64,000 bases of DNA. Source: Lotus japonicus. Its lineage: Eukaryota; Streptophyta; Magnoliopsida; Fabales; Fabaceae. The position numbers and the translations under genes were made by a program. Positions 43,564 to 56,714 of this stretch are shown here, in pieces (the first letter of the stretch is position 1; every line of letters starts with the position of its first letter). The DNA lies in assembly GCF_012489685.1 (NCBI RefSeq), contig NC_080043.1, positions 56,132,289-56,196,288 on the forward strand. Reading direction: 5' to 3'. A model generated the notes under the pieces. It saw nothing but the letters and a program-made list of their open reading frames with translations, was not told the origin of the DNA and searched no databases.

Positions 43564-44207
43564 ATATATCAACAACATACTATTCACAATTTTTATTTGG
43601 CCACCAATGAGTATGGGCAAGGTAATTTTATTATAATCATCACGCTTTCAAACTAATATATAATGTTGGTATTATACTATTTGGTGAATTCGAATTTTTT
43701 TTATCTTTAATAGTGATATTTTATAATTTATATGTTATAAATTGTTGTGCTGTGATAAAAAAAATTGTACATTGCCCCCACAACATAAAACTTCTGGATC
43801 CGTCACTGAGTGGGGCGGAGTTAAAACCATCATCAGTGTCAATGTAGATCTGGTGCTGGAAGCTAAAATTGTTGAACTACTTCCTCGCCACTAACATCCT
43901 CCACTTGGACGCACCGCCGCCTCTCGAGGTTTGTGTGGTAGAGCAGCATGGACAAGTCAGCCACGAATACCCCTTTGAAAATCACAATGGGTTAATATTA
44001 GCATACGTCTCAACAACAACCTATTAACTTTACCCAATCGCTTATCACAAATCACAAGTGAGTTCAAATTTCCCTCATCCTCAATTTATAAGGATTACTT
44101 TTATACATAACACCAAAAATCACAAATTTCAAATCACTATATTAGTTTTGTTAGTATATTGACAAAACGGATTCTATTGAAATAGAAAAATTAAAACCTC
44201 TTCCTCT
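43564..44207. other. Intergenic DNA between elements B and C
   Basis: No gene seen. The phrase TTGTACATTGCCCCCACAACATAAAACTTCTGGATCCGTCAC (43765-43807) looks like a decayed transposon end related to sequence near 23150 on the other strand. Confidence 0.35.
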
Positions 44208-44212
44208 ATCAC

Positions 44213-44438
44213 TGTTCCGGTCTAGAACTCCGGTCAAGGCTAAGCAATTAGTAAGCAAAAGTAGAATATGACAAAGTAGCAAAATGAGTAATAAGTGTTG
44301 GATCCCCCACCGCATGGGCGGTGTCCTCTTTATATATTATAAGGTTTTGACCCGTTTGGGTCATGGGTCGCCTGGCCCAATAATACAAATTTGGTAAGCC
44401 CGCAAGACTACAAAGGCTGTAAGCCCAATAACAGTACA
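44213..44438 (-). repeat. 3' LTR of element C
   Basis: Plus-strand ends TGTTCCGG and ACAGTACA. It is nearly identical to 53628-53853. On minus, TATATAAAG is followed by the hairpin CACCGC-CCAT-GCGGTG. Confidence 0.94.
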
Positions 44439-45026
44439 CAAGCCCACAAGACACCTAATCTTAAAAGCTTTTTTTAAGATGCAGTGTGTCTTTTACATAA
44501 GCCCACAATACAATACTCAACGCCCCTTTAACGTACAGAGTCAATAATGTTAAATTAAGATAACTGTTACATGCAAAAAATAACTCATAATAAGCAAAGA
44601 AATCTTCGCCCTTGGCATCATCCGTACGCCCTTGATAACCGCTGAGATTACTTCGCTTGCTTTCTTTTCCAAACTTCTGACTAAAGTCTTTACCTGTCAC
44701 TTCATTGTCATACTCCTGTCACAGTCATAAACAAGATATGCAAATATTTTGAAACTTGAAACTGGCAATTACACCTCATGATGAAACGGCGCCTGACACT
44801 TCCCCAAAAACCCCCTTTCCACTCAACATTTAAAACCCACTAACTCCAAACTTTCCAAACGACACGTGTAAAAGTAATTATTACATTCAAAACTTACAGA
44901 AACGCGACCGTTTGCTGCCTAAGGATGCTTAGAGGGTAAAAAACGTATGGTTCCCCAAACGACACGCTCTTAAACTTAAATTTATAGGCCAAAACGTGAA
45001 ACGGCGTATCCACCCCCTTCCTATAC

Positions 45027-45034
45027 TATAAAAA
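45027..45034 (+). promoter_or_regulatory. TATA box of the antisense gene in element C
   Basis: TATAAAAA lies 175 bp before the predicted 5'UTR donor (CCCG|GTAATC, 45202). The 5'UTR intron 45202-45435 ends TGATTTTCAG. Confidence 0.55.
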
Positions 45035-45453
45035 CGCTATCACAATCCTCTTTCTTACCATATCTTACCTTTTACTTCTCAAGTAATTTCTCCTAAACTT
45101 AAAAAGCGTCCTCTGCTTACTTCCAAGTGCTTGAAGAATTTCTGGGGATTTCACCAGAAACACTTCTCATCTCCTTCCAGATCTTGCCATCTCCCTTCCC
45201 GGTAATCTCTTCTTCCTCTCAACTTTTATTCATCTTTTCTATTTTTCTCTATTTTTCATATCCTGTCTACTCCCGTTTCTCTTAAACCCTTCTTCTGTTA
45301 AACTTAAAATCACTCCATCACTTTCTGCAATCAGATAATTTTCCCCAAAACTTAGAACTTGGTTACCTAACCTACTTCCTCACTTACTCACAGAAAACTC
45401 CTACCTGACAAACCCCATTTCCTCTTGATTTTCAGGAAACCTTGCTCTCAAAA

Positions 45454-46234
45454 ATGGTTGCAAAAAATCCTCGTAAATCACCTAAGAAACGTAAAGAGCC
45501 TCCAGCCGCTGACTCCTTATGGATCTCACGGACAATTGCTACTAGATACAGCGACTTCCGTACTATCCCCAAAGTGATGGATTTGATAACCAAATATAAT
45601 TTTAGGGCTGACGGTAATGACGCACATCTAGACATAGTTGCCTGCACCCCTGACGAACCCTACTGTTTCGGTAAACCTGACCTTAATGGTAAATATCACA
45701 CTTACTTCTTTAAAACTATGTTTCAAGACCTTGAATACAAACTCCCCCTCCCTGACTTTACCTGCTCAAGCTTAACCTTAATGAACATCGCCCCTACTCA
45801 ACTTTCTGCTAATGGTTGGGCTTACCTTCGAGCCTTTGAATTATTATGCATTTGCCTAGGCATAATACCAACCTGCAAAAAGTTTTTCTCCTTTTTTGAA
45901 ACTACCGGCATGAAGGTGAAGGGCGAATATATTTCCTTATCCTCTGCCAGGGGACGCGGGGTATTCACCCTCTTTAGAAGCAACTTTAAACACTGGAAAG
46001 CCAAGTTTTTCAAACTAAAAGAATCTGAACAAAGTAGAGATGTTTTCTACTTTGACGATGGAACCCCTCGATTCCCTTTCTATTGGACCGATAAGCCCCA
46101 ACTTATCCACAAAGTTCCCGAATCGTCTCTCACCCCTGATGAAAAATATGAAGTTGACTTCTTGTCAACGATTCACTTGAACCTTTATGATTTCTATGAA
46201 GCATTCAAGAAAAGAAACTTTGCCCAATTTGTTG
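45454..46234 (+). CDS. Antisense gene of element C, exon 1, intact
   Basis: The 260-codon, 781-nt exon starts MVAKNPRKSPKKRK and contains CTPDEPYCFGK, LMNIAPTQLSANGWAYLRAFE, KVKGEYISLSSARG and HLNLYDFYEAFKKRNFAQFV. It has no stop. It ends with the first base of a codon before GTAAG (46235), giving a phase-1 intron. This is the only uninterrupted first exon of the three copies. It resembles the plant putative gypsy-type transposon family; the activity is unknown. Confidence 0.82.
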
Positions 46235-46316
46235 GTAAGAACATTCTTTTTAACTTGATTCGCCCCAAAACCTATGCAAAATCCTAACTGTGATTTTCTT
46301 CTTTTGCATTTTTCAG

Positions 46317-47347
46317 CGAAGATGTCTCGCCTCTCCGAAGATGACATTGTCCGTTTCCGCCGCGAGCAACAGGCGTTGAAGAAGAAACAATCCCCTGCTA
46401 AGTCTCTGACCGAACCTGAAGAGAGTCACTCTGAAACTGAGAAGAATCCAGCCCAGAAAAGAAGAAAAAGAAATCAGAATTCTGAGAAGTCCGCCGAGAA
46501 AACCACCATACAAACTTCACTGGAAAAATTCGCAGCCAAGGGGGCGAATCAGTATGGTTCCTCCAGCGCTCCGCCCCCCCTCGTGGAAGTACGAACTGAA
46601 AGAGTTTGAGGATATGACTTCGGAAGAAGTCACCTCCTTGTGGGATTCCCGAATCAACTTCAACTCCCTTGTGGAGACAAACCTTGTGTTTGAGATAAGG
46701 AAAAGATAAGGAAAATTGGGCTTCAAGAGGCCTGCCAAGCTGTCATGACTAAAAGTTTGGAAATTGCTGCTATTTCCAAAATGATAGAGATTGAGTCCAA
46801 CAGCTTTGATGGGCTTTCTAGCGCTAAGAAACTTGAAGATAAAGAAAAAGAAAATGAAAAACTGAAGTCCACCATGAAGCTGTTAGAAAAATCTAACAAG
46901 GTCAACGAGAAGAAAGCCGCGGATCTGGCTTTAGATCTTGAAAGACTGAAAAAGACTTTGGAGGAAGGTGAAGCCTTACTGAAGGCGAAGGAAGAAGAGA
47001 CTCAGAAAATGAAGGAAGAGGCGAACTCTTTGGCCTCAGAAAAACAAATTTTGAACAAGACTGTTGATGACCTCTCTGCCGAAGTGGCCTCTCTGAAAAC
47101 CTCGATTCTATCCCAACTTGAAACTGGCTTCAACAAAGCTAAAGAACAAATCTTGTTCCTCAATCCCGACATGCCTATCAAGATTGAAGGCATTGATCCT
47201 TATGCTAGGATCGTTGAAGGAAAGTTAGTCACGCCCAACTTTGATGAAGAAGAAGAAGAAGGAGAAGAAGAAGAAGAAGAAGAAGAAGACAAGGACAACA
47301 ACAACAACAACAACAACAACAAAGAGGGCGAAGGGGAAAGCAATTAA
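46317..47347 (+). pseudogene. Antisense gene of element C, exon 2, frame-damaged
   Basis: After an 82-bp intron (46235-46316) it reads AKMSRLSEDDIVRFRREQQ. A seven-C run near 46574-46580 has one base too many and a 4-bp deletion follows near 46693. The two offset each other, but the stretch between contains a stop. From 46745 the frame is open again: coiled coil, DPYARIVEGKLVTPNF and an E-rich then N-rich tail ending NKEGEGESN. Confidence 0.8.
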
Positions 47348-48113
47348 CCCCTTCTTGAGAAAATTTGAAATGATATTTTGTTTCCCGTTGGTCTTATATC
47401 AAACGGTTGACTTAGTTTCCTGCTTTCTTACTTCTTGCATCTCCCGCTCTAATTAAAATGTAACGCCCCCCATTTAATATTAATGCAACAAAGTTTATGT
47501 TTAAAATCTAAGTGTCACCACTACACTATGCATTAATATCATCTATCTTCATCTAAAATCTTCCCATTCCTTCTTAAAAAGCAATAACTCAATAATCTAA
47601 TTCGAAGGTTATTGTGTTCTCTAAACTTAAAGTACTGCACCAACAGTATGAGAATATGAAAATAATTTACTGCGAAAATACCTTTCATCTGAATTTATTT
47701 ATCCGCAAGGCGCTGGTCTTAACAAGTTTGTCTACTTTATAAAGAAGACTTTAACGAATTCTTTAAAACTTGAAGCCCTAGGCTTATCAAAATTTTCTAT
47801 TTCATGAAAAATTTGATTCTTCTTTAACAACTATTCTTTGAATTCATAAGGCTTTTTCATTTTTGAATTGAATCAAAAATAAAAAGATCAGAAGCGCAAT
47901 TTGTTCTGATATAGAAATTTGCTCGCTTGGAGACTTTGTGCTTAAGTTGGACAAGCTTAATCCAAGTTAAGGCTATGCATATGAATTCGTGGCCAAACGC
48001 TCTAGTTTTAAGAGACTTACTCTTTCTCAATTGTCTGGAATCGCCCAATTGATAGACCTAAGTTGAAAAGTAACTTAAATGCTAACAAAGCACTCAAGAA
48101 ATTTTTAAAGGTT

Positions 48114-48234
48114 ATGCCTCGTTAAAAACTCTCCCGCCTGGGGTAGAGAAAAGAGTGCATACCTGTTTTTTCATTAAAATATAACATGATGCCTCGTTAA
48201 AAACTCTCCCTAATGGGTAGAGAAAAGAGTGCAT
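48114..48234 (-). repeat. Twin 46-bp motif after pol, element C
   Basis: Copies at 48114-48160 and 48189-48234 carry the same GAGAGTTTTTAACGAGGCAT core as in A and B. Confidence 0.88.
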
Positions 48235-48364
48235 GCTACTGAGTCTTAATAAACAACCACATAGCCTTGACACTTAAACAAGTACAGAAACCACAAAGCA
48301 AACAACACGACGTAGTCTCTGAACAAAATGAAACACACTGAAACGAAACAAACAGAACACCACT

Positions 48365-51300
48365 TCAACTGTAGTAGTAACACAAGTGTTGTGCATTCCA
48401 TGCTCTTGGAACCCTGCGCCTAGATAACTCCTCCAAGTGGTAAGCCCCTTGTCCCAAATCACGCAGAACTCTATTTGGACCTTCCCAGTTAGGTGTCAGC
48501 TTTGAATCAGTTGAACTCTTTTCCTTTCTGCGCAATACCAAATCGCCCACTTTCATGCTCCTAGGCACCACTCGAGTATTATAACGTCTTTCTGACCTTT
48601 GTTTGACTGCAGCCTCCCTTAAACGAACTTCTGCCTTCACCTCGTCTGCCAAATTCAAATCCACTAGAACATTTTCTCGATTTTGGTTCTATTCATACGC
48701 TGCCACTCGAAAAGTCATGTCTTGTATTTCCACTGGAATCATCGCGTCAACTCCGTAAGCAAGCTTGAAAGGTGTTTCTCCAGTAGTGGATTGGGGTGTT
48801 GTGTTATAAGCCCAAACCACTGTGATCAATTCCTCAACCCATAATCCTTTTGCTTCGCCCAATCTCTTTCTCACCCCATTCAAAATCACTTTGTTTGCTG
48901 CTTCAACCTGCCCATTAGATTGTGGGTGCTCCACTGAGGCGAACCTTGTTTCAATCCCCATCTCTGTACAAAAATCTCTAACCTTCCGGCTTGTAAACTG
49001 TGTTCCATTATCAGAAACAATGGTTGCTTGCACTCTAAACCTACAAATTATCTTCCTCCAATAAAATTTCTTAACCTTCTCAGCTGTAATCTTCGCCATT
49101 GACTCTGCTTCAATCCACTTCGTGAAATAATCCACTGCCACTAAAACAAACTTGACTTGTGCCCCTGCTGGAGTGAATGGACCCAGGATATCAACGCCCC
49201 ACATCGCAAATGGCCATGAAGAACTCATTGAACTTAGAACTTCAGGGGGTGCCTTATGAAGACCAGCAAAAACTTGACATTTTTCACATTTCTTGACATA
49301 TTCCATACAATGGCCCTTTAAAGGTTGCCAATAAAATCCTGCCCTCAACACCTTCGAAGCCAAAGATCTTCCCCCTATATGACTGGCACAGACTCCCTCA
49401 TGTACCTCAAACATAACTCTTTCTGAATCCTCTTTACTAACACATCTTAACAGTGGAACTCCTACGCCCCTTTTGTAAAGTTGTCCTCCCATCATTGTAT
49501 AGCGACTTGCTTCTCGAATCTGATCCTTTGAAAATAAAGCTAAGTCTGACCCATCCGCTTCCAAACACATTCGAATTTTATCCATCCAATCTAGCGTTGG
49601 TCCGCCAGTTGCCATCACAACATCATCCTCCTTCACACTTGGACCCTTCAAAGTCTCTTGAATCACAGACTTGTTGTTACCTGGTTTCTTTGTGCTTGCT
49701 AGTTTGGATAATATGTCAGCCCTTGTATTTTCCTCTCGTGGAACATGATTTACCTGAAACTTGTCCATCTGCTTCAACAATTCTTGAACCTTTACCAAAT
49801 ACTTAGCCAACTGAATATCCTTCGCCTGATAATCTCCCTTTATCTGATTTGCCACAAGCTGAGAATCAGTTTTTATTACAATACAGCGTACATTCATCTC
49901 CAAGGCAAGCCTCACCCCTGCTATTATTGCTTCATATTCCGCTTGATTGTTGCTCGCCTTGAAGTCAAACTTGAGAGATTGCTCAATAAATACTCTGCCT
50001 TGTCCCTCCAAAACTATACCACCTCCACTTCCTTTTAAATTTGATGAACCATCAACAGACAAAAACCATTCCACTTCTTCAGATACTCTCTCTTCTGGAG
50101 ACATCTCATTCACAAAATCTATTAAGCCTTGCGCCTTTATCTGTCCCTTCTTCTCAAACACTATACCAAACTCTGACAATTCAACAGCCCAAGAAACCAT
50201 ACGCCCTGCTAAATCAGGCTTTTGGAGTACTTGGCGTAGGGGAAAGTCATTTTTGACTTTGATTTGAAAACCTTGAAAATAAGGCCTCAACTTTCGGGCT
50301 GTGATAATCAAAGCTAGCGCAGCTTTTTCTATTTTTTGATACCTTGACTCAGCCCCTTGTAAAGCATGGCTCACAAAATATATAATTCTCAACTCCTCTT
50401 TAAATTCTTGCAACAAGACAGAACTCACAGCATTATCTGATATGGAAATGAAAATTGACAACGGAATACCTGGAATTGGTTTTGACAATATGGGAGGCTT
50501 AGCCAGATGCTCCTTTAAAGCTTGGAAAGCCTGCTTGCACTCATCTATCCATTGAAAAGCTTTGTTCTTCCTCAAACACTGAAAGAACGGAGCCGCCTTA
50601 CTCTCCGAGCATGGTAAAAATCGTGACAAAGCCGCAATTCTTCCTGTTAGCTTCTGTACTTCTTTCACTGATGTTGGGCTTTGCATGTCCATAATTGCTT
50701 TGCACTTATCGGGATTAACTTCAATTCCTCTTCTAGTAATCATAAAGCCCAAAACTTTTCCACTCTGAATTCCAAAAGAGCATTTTTCCGGATTCAAACG
50801 CATTTTATGCTTTCTGATTTCCCCAAAAGCTTCAGCTAAATCCAAACAATGACCGCCCATTTCTTCTGATTTGACCACCATATCATCGACGTAAATTTCC
50901 ATGTTGCGCCATACCTGCTTTTCGAAAACCATGTCCATCAACCTCTGGTAAGTAGCTCCTGCATTTTTAAGTCCAAATGACATAGTTTGATAACAATAAT
51001 TTGCTTGATTTGTCATAAATGCAGTTTTCTCCTCATCTGGCGCATACATGCGAATTTGATGATAGCCCGAGTACGCGTCCATCAAACTCAGCATTTCAAA
51101 TCCTGAAGCCCTGTCAACCAATTTATCAATGTTTGGTAGCGGATATGAATCTTTTGGACAATGTTTGTTCAAATCTGTATAATCCGTGCACATTCGCCAT
51201 TTTCCATTACTCTTCTTGACCATAACAACATTAGCCAACCAAGTAGGATACTTCACTTCCCTTATAAAACCTGCATCAATTAACTTATTAGTTTCTGTTT

Positions 51301-52237
51301 TCACTGCAAGTGCTTTTTCTTCGCCCATCTTACGCTTCAACTGGGCGATTGGTTTCACACCAGGATTCAATGCCAATTTGTGGCAAATGAATTCTGGATC
51401 GATTCCCGGAAGATCCTGTGCACTCCAAGCAAACAAGTCTATGTTCTCAGCTAATAGTTGCACCAGTCTGCTTTCCTGGATTGGAGTCATGTTTACACCG
51501 ACTTTCAAATTCCTTTTGCCCACTTTCACTGTCTTTGTTTCCTCTTCTGGAGTCATTTTGAAATCAGAAAAGCCCTCACTCGGGTCCAAACTAACCACAT
51601 CTCGATCAACATCAACCCCAAAAACTCTATGTCCCTCCTTCACTGCTCTTTTTCCCATGTGACCATACTGCTTTAAACTGTCGGAATAGCATTTCCTAGC
51701 AACCACCTGATCAGCCTTCAAAGTTCCAACTCCACCGTTGTCCAATGGATACTTAACTGTTAAATGTCTTGTTGAAATAATCGCCCCAAGTTTGTTGAGC
51801 GATGGTCTTCCGATAAGCACATTATACGGCGACGTACACTGTACCATAAGTAACTTAATGGCAAAGGCTTTCTCATTTTTACCTTCACCAAACACGGTAT
51901 TTAGCTCCACATACCCTCTAACAAATACTTTCTCACCTGAGAAATCAACTAACGCCCCATCATATGGCAATAAATCAGTTTCTGTAAGCCCTAACTTTTC
52001 AAATGCATCGCCATATATCAAATCTGCAGAACTCCCCTGATCCAACAGTACCCTCTCAATTTCATAATCAGCAATTTTTAGCATCACCACAATGGGATCA
52101 TCTTCATGAGGCTGAACTCCCTCAAAATCTTTAACGGTAAATATAATATCAGGGTGGTTGATTCCCCAACTCCCCCAGTCATTAGCATACACAGCATTCA
52201 TAGAGTGAACGTACCTCTTTCTGGAAGAATTGGTCAT
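48365..52237 (-). pseudogene. Element C protease - RT - RH - aRH - integrase
   Basis: A 1182-codon open stretch (52237-48689) has LLDQGSSADL, the CTSPYNVLIGRPSLN protease end, RT with YVDDMVVKS, RNase H, the second RNase H SVDGSSNLKGSG and integrase with H..H..CEKC, WGVDILGPF, SDNGTQF and NGQVEAANK. A TAG replaces a glutamate near 48689. The same frame continues to 48365 with the GPY module. Further substitutions at conserved sites, such as MSFGLKN for MPFGLKN, show decay. Confidence 0.92.
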
Positions 52238-52390
52238 GCCTCCTCCCCGAAATCCTCCAAATATAGAATGGATACGCCCTTTAGTTTCACCTCCAGTTTG
52301 CTTTTTTGGCTCCGCCTCTTCAATTTCCTTTCCTGTATCATCACGCTTCGTTGAAGTTCCAGCTCCCTCTGATTCTTTTCGCCCTTCAAG

Positions 52391-53572
52391 TTAACGCATA
52401 TAGCCTGCTTTTATCAAAGCCTCGATCTCCTTCTTTAAAGTAAAACAGTCATCAGTATTGTGTCCCGCAATTCGGTGATACTCACACCACTTACTTCTGT
52501 CCATGTTGCCTGGTGGGCGTTTCGGTTGTTTAGGAAAACGAATCGTGTTAGCCTCCAAACACATGTGCAATGCTTCAGTTAAATTAACCGCAAGTGGGGT
52601 CGACCTGTCTTGTTGGTTTCTAGTCCACGTCATTGATTGTCCATAACCACGATTTCCATAAGGCTGAGCACGATTTCGAAAATTAGAGCGGTTATCAAAA
52701 CGACTTGAATTATTGTAACTTCTCTCTCCTTTTGTAACTGCTCCGCCCGAACGCTGATCGTTAACCACCGCCTTTTTCGAATCTGACTATTGTTGTTGGC
52801 CAGTAACCGCTGCACTCTTGCGGTTTCTCTTTATGCGAACACTTTGCTCCTCCCGAATGAAACCTTGTACCCTGCTTCGCAACTCCGCCATTGTCTCCAC
52901 GGGCTTACGACTCAAACTGCTGTTCAGACTTCCTAATTGAAGGCCCAATTCAAAAGCAGCAATACAAATTTCTGGCATTTTATCTTCCAAATGCACTGAT
53001 AGTTGATTGAAACGCCCCATAAAGGATTGAAGACTTTCATTATGCCTCTGTTGCAAATTAAATAAAGCTGCTGGGGTCACTTTCTGGGCGCGACTAGTTG
53101 AGAATTGAGACAGAAATTTCGCCGATAAATCCATGAACCCTGCAATTGAACGCGGTGGGAGCGTTGTAAACCAAGTCATTGCTGACTTTTTGAGAGTTGA
53201 AGGAAGCATTTTACACTTCAGAGCATCTGAAGCGCCCACAATAACCATTTTGGTGTTGAAATACACCAAATGATCCTTTGGGTCAGAATCTTCGTAACAA
53301 GAATCAAGAACCAAAGTCTTCAAGTTGTCTGGAACGGTTGTATTTGCAATGTCTTCTGTGAACGGTTGAAAATCTACCACCATCTCTGCCATTCTACGAT
53401 CGCCCTCATGCAAGCCCCGATCCTGATTGATCTCAGCAAGTTGAGTTTGCAGTTGTTGATTGTGTTGACGAATATCAGTTAGATCCGCCATGATCTGTTG
53501 CAAAATGTCGGGCGGAACATTTTCATGGTTAACATGATTGTCCCTTCCGTTTGCTCCAGATCGATTCACCAT
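52391..53572 (-). pseudogene. Element C gag
   Basis: The ATG at 53572 opens MVNRSGANGRDN. The capsid region has FNTKMVIVGASDALKCKMLPS and FMGRFNQLSVHL, and the knuckle-like WCEYHRIAGHNTDDC is near the end. Stops at about 52787 (TAG for a glutamine) and 52391 (TAA for a glutamine) are both C-to-T changes. No frameshift separates it from pol. Confidence 0.9.
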
Positions 53573-53608
53573 TTTCAGTGAGTTTGAAGCCTAGGATTGA
53601 ATTCCTCG

Positions 53609-53626
53609 GCCCCACGGTGGGCGCCA
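53609..53626 (-). other. Primer-binding site of element C, tRNA-Lys type
   Basis: Minus-strand TGGCGCCCACCGTGGGGC, a perfect match to the complement of the tRNA-Lys(CUU) 3' end, one base inside the LTR. Confidence 0.88.
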
Positions 53627-53627
53627 A

Positions 53628-53853
53628 TGTTCCGGTCTAGAACTCCGGTCAGGGCTAAGCAATTAGTAAGCAAAAGTAGAATATGACAAAGTAGCAAAAT
53701 GAGTAAAAAGTGTTGGATCCCCCACCGTATGGGCGGTGTCCTCTTTATATATTATAAGGTTTTGACCCGTTTGGATCATGGGTCGCCTGGCCCAATAATA
53801 CAAATTCGGTAAGTCCGCAAGACTACAAAGGTTGTAAGCCCAATAACAGTACA
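53628..53853 (-). repeat. 5' LTR of element C
   Basis: Ends as in 44213-44438, with only a few single-base differences. Confidence 0.94.
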
Positions 53854-53858
53854 ATCAC

Positions 53859-54301
53859 CAAATTCCCTAATTCTGTTGTTGGGGATTCTGGTGTGAAGTT
53901 GAGGTTGGGTGTCGTTGGGGCTATGATCTGTGGTGGTTTGGGGGGCGATGGCAGACGAAATGTAGGTTCTAACGGCGAAGGTAGAGAGACAATATAATCT
54001 TCTTTTTTTTTAGACGGTGAGAGACAATATAATCACAAGCACTTAGATGCCATTCTTTTCTCAAATCTCAACTTTCACGTTATTGGTTACAAACCGAAAC
54101 AACTCCAATACTTCCTCTAATTACAAAACCATCCCATCAAGTCACCAAATCTTCATCTTTTTAAGGTGTAAATATGCATGTAATTTCTGGTATCATTTTC
54201 TAAGTTGACAACATCAAATGAAGGGCTTTAGCCCCATTTATTTATTCATATAAAAAAAAACATCAAAATTAGGGCCGGAATTAAGCAAGTAACAAGAAAC
54301 T
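53859..54301. other. Flank between element C and the helicase gene
   Basis: No gene seen. The part nearest 54301 probably holds the 3'UTR of the helicase. Confidence 0.4.
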
Positions 54302-56677
54302 TCATTTATGCGTTCTCTTCTTTGAACACTTGCTACCAGAGACAAATGCTGCGGTATAATGTGAATTGAGCAGCTCCCGAGGAATAGGTGCACCAGCAGA
54401 TTTTAGAACACCAATTAGTTCACAAAAAACTTTCTTATTCGAGCTATTCACAAAAACTATGGCTTGACCTTCCTCTCCCATCCTAGATGCCCTTCCAATC
54501 ATATGAACATACTCGTCAATGGAATTAGGCATGTCGAAAACAATTACCTGTCTTACACCAAGCAGATCAACTCCCCTACCCAATACTCCAGTAGCCACAA
54601 TCACTGTGACCTCGCCCGCTGCGAAGGATTGCATTATTTCTCTCCTTTCCTTCATAGGCTTTTCACCATGAATTGAAACTGCTTTAATTCCAATCACAAC
54701 TTTAATCGTATCCGCCAGGAGATCTGCCCCGATTCTGGAGCCGACATATATGACAACAGGTGGCTTAAAATGTTGTTCACTTCGCATGATCTCAAACAGC
54801 TTCGACTTCTTTTGTTTTGAATCAACCCAGATAGCTATCTGCTTGACCGCCTTATTTGGACAATTAGGATTCCCAACAGTTACAACCGCAATGTCTTTTG
54901 CCAGAGAGTTTGCCATTTTTTCTATGTCACTAGTTATTGTTGCAGTAAACATCAAGACCTGAGGTTGTGACAAAGCTTGATATATCTGCAAGACCTGGTC
55001 TCGAAAACCCCTTTGCAGCATGCAGTCCACCTCATCCACAACTAAAGTCTTCACATCATCTAAGTCAATCTCATGCTTCGTTAAAAGATCAATAAGCCTT
55101 CCTGGGGTTGCCACAATCAACTCAACACCTTGTTGAATGCGGTGGACTTGTCCAGGCATTGCATCACCGCCTACCACAAGGGCAGTTTTGAAAGGTAAAC
55201 TCTTTCCCATCGCTTTAGCATGCTCTTCAATCTGTATACAGAGCTCTCTGGTAGGTGATAACACTATAGCTAAAGGCTTCTTCTTATTTGGATCATACAG
55301 CAGACGTTGAATCCCACATTCAGAAACTATTGGAATAAGAAAGGAATCAGTCTTTCCTGATCCTGTATCAGCTAAAACAAGCAAGTTTGTCCCCTTCAAA
55401 GCAATAGGGATTGCTTGCATTTGGACAGGGGTAGGCTTGTCATATCCTGCTGCTTCCATATTGTGGAGAAGCTTTTCATGGAGGTTACAGGAAGCGAATG
55501 TCGAAACCGGCTCCGCAACATCACGGTTCACACGAATGTCAAGTTTCTTTCTTAGCAATTCAGCCCGATTACCACCTGAAGATGAAGCTCCTGATTTGAA
55601 ATCAGTATCTCTAACATAAAAGCACTCATCAGCTGCAGGTAGCTTTACGGGTAAGGGAGGACCTCCAACAGAAGACGAGGATTTGGCAATTCTGCTCAGT
55701 ATTGATTGTTTGCATTCCATGCTGCAAACATCATCATCAGTTTGATCACAGATATACTCACCATAGCGGCCACATATAACACACTTGGGCTCATCAGGCA
55801 GAGCCTCCCTTTGGTCCTTAGAACTCACCTTGACACCATTTCCAGCATCTAAAATTGCAAATAGGAAAATCAGCTCAATTGGGTTGGTATTTTCAGAAAT
55901 CCAAAAAACACTATGCTTTAAGACATAACATTTCATACCAAGCCACAAAAAGTGCCAGACAAGAATTGGGTGAGGAATTCAACAACAACAACAACAGCTC
56001 CACCACAACAAACAACAACAGTAACCATAACCTAAAATTTATCCCAGGATCTACTACACCAACAACAACAACGCTTTGCTTGAAGACAATACACTCTAAA
56101 CCAAGCCACAAAAAGTTCAAACCAAGAGTCTTTAGAATATCAAAAAGGTTGTTCACTCTGCCAACCAAGAAGTGAATGAGGAATACAATAACAGTAACAA
56201 TAACCTAAACAATTAACCTTAGGTCCGCCACATTGATTAAACTCCATGATTTAGTGTGCATTTGGATTTTCGTTTAACTCAACGTCAAAATCGTACTTCT
56301 CCGATCCACGTTAAATTAAATTCAACATGGAAAATTCTATCTACTGCATTGGTGGTTTGAAATACATGAAATCATGTTTGCGTCGACTCCATCCAAATTT
56401 TCAAAAAGACTATTATTATCCACTGGATTAAAATCAGTGCCAAAAAAGCATGACTAGCAATTTTTATTTGAATTGACAAAGTGGGTATAAAAATTTCATT
56501 CCAATCAGTTCAATTAACAACTCACAGCAAGAGACCATGTTAAAGGGTACACGAATTGAAGCATATAAAAGCAAAATTCAGGTGAAGGAATTAGGAGTTA
56601 CCATTAGGTGCATCTCCTCCGGTTGCGAGCGATGAAATCTTCGGTGAGTCATTGGCAATGGGGTGAGAATCAGCCAT
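54302..56677 (-). CDS. RH41: DEAD-box RNA helicase with HIT zinc finger, RH41-like
   Basis: Two exons, 56677-56602 (76 nt) and 55848-54302 (1547 nt), join in phase 1 across a GT..AG intron (56601-55849). They give 540 residues, close to the roughly 500 of Arabidopsis RH41. The N-terminus has a zf-HIT module (CVICGRYGEYIC..VCSMEC). The helicase core has Q motif GYDKPTPVQMQAIP, motif I ADTGSGKT, Ia PTREL, Ib TPGRL, II DEVD, III TAT, V GVLGRGVDL and VI HMIGRASRMG. DEVD for DEAD and HMIGRAS for HRIGRTG mark the RH41 group. It is an ATP-dependent RNA unwinding enzyme; its precise RNA is unknown. The frame is intact. Confidence 0.93.
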
Positions 56678-56714
56678 GTTGTCCCTCAGGAGAAGGAGGA
56701 GGAAGAAGAAAGAG

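Larger units (their letters stand above)
44213..53853 (-). mobile_element. Tat-lineage Ty3/gypsy element C, complete, 9641 bp
   Basis: LTRs of 226 bp lie at 44213-44438 (3') and 53628-53853 (5'), and ATCAC flanks both sides (44208-44212 and 53854-53858). Gag-pol runs from 53572 to 48365 in a single frame with three nonsense codons. The antisense gene is on plus (45454-47347). It is closely related to element A. Confidence 0.96.
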
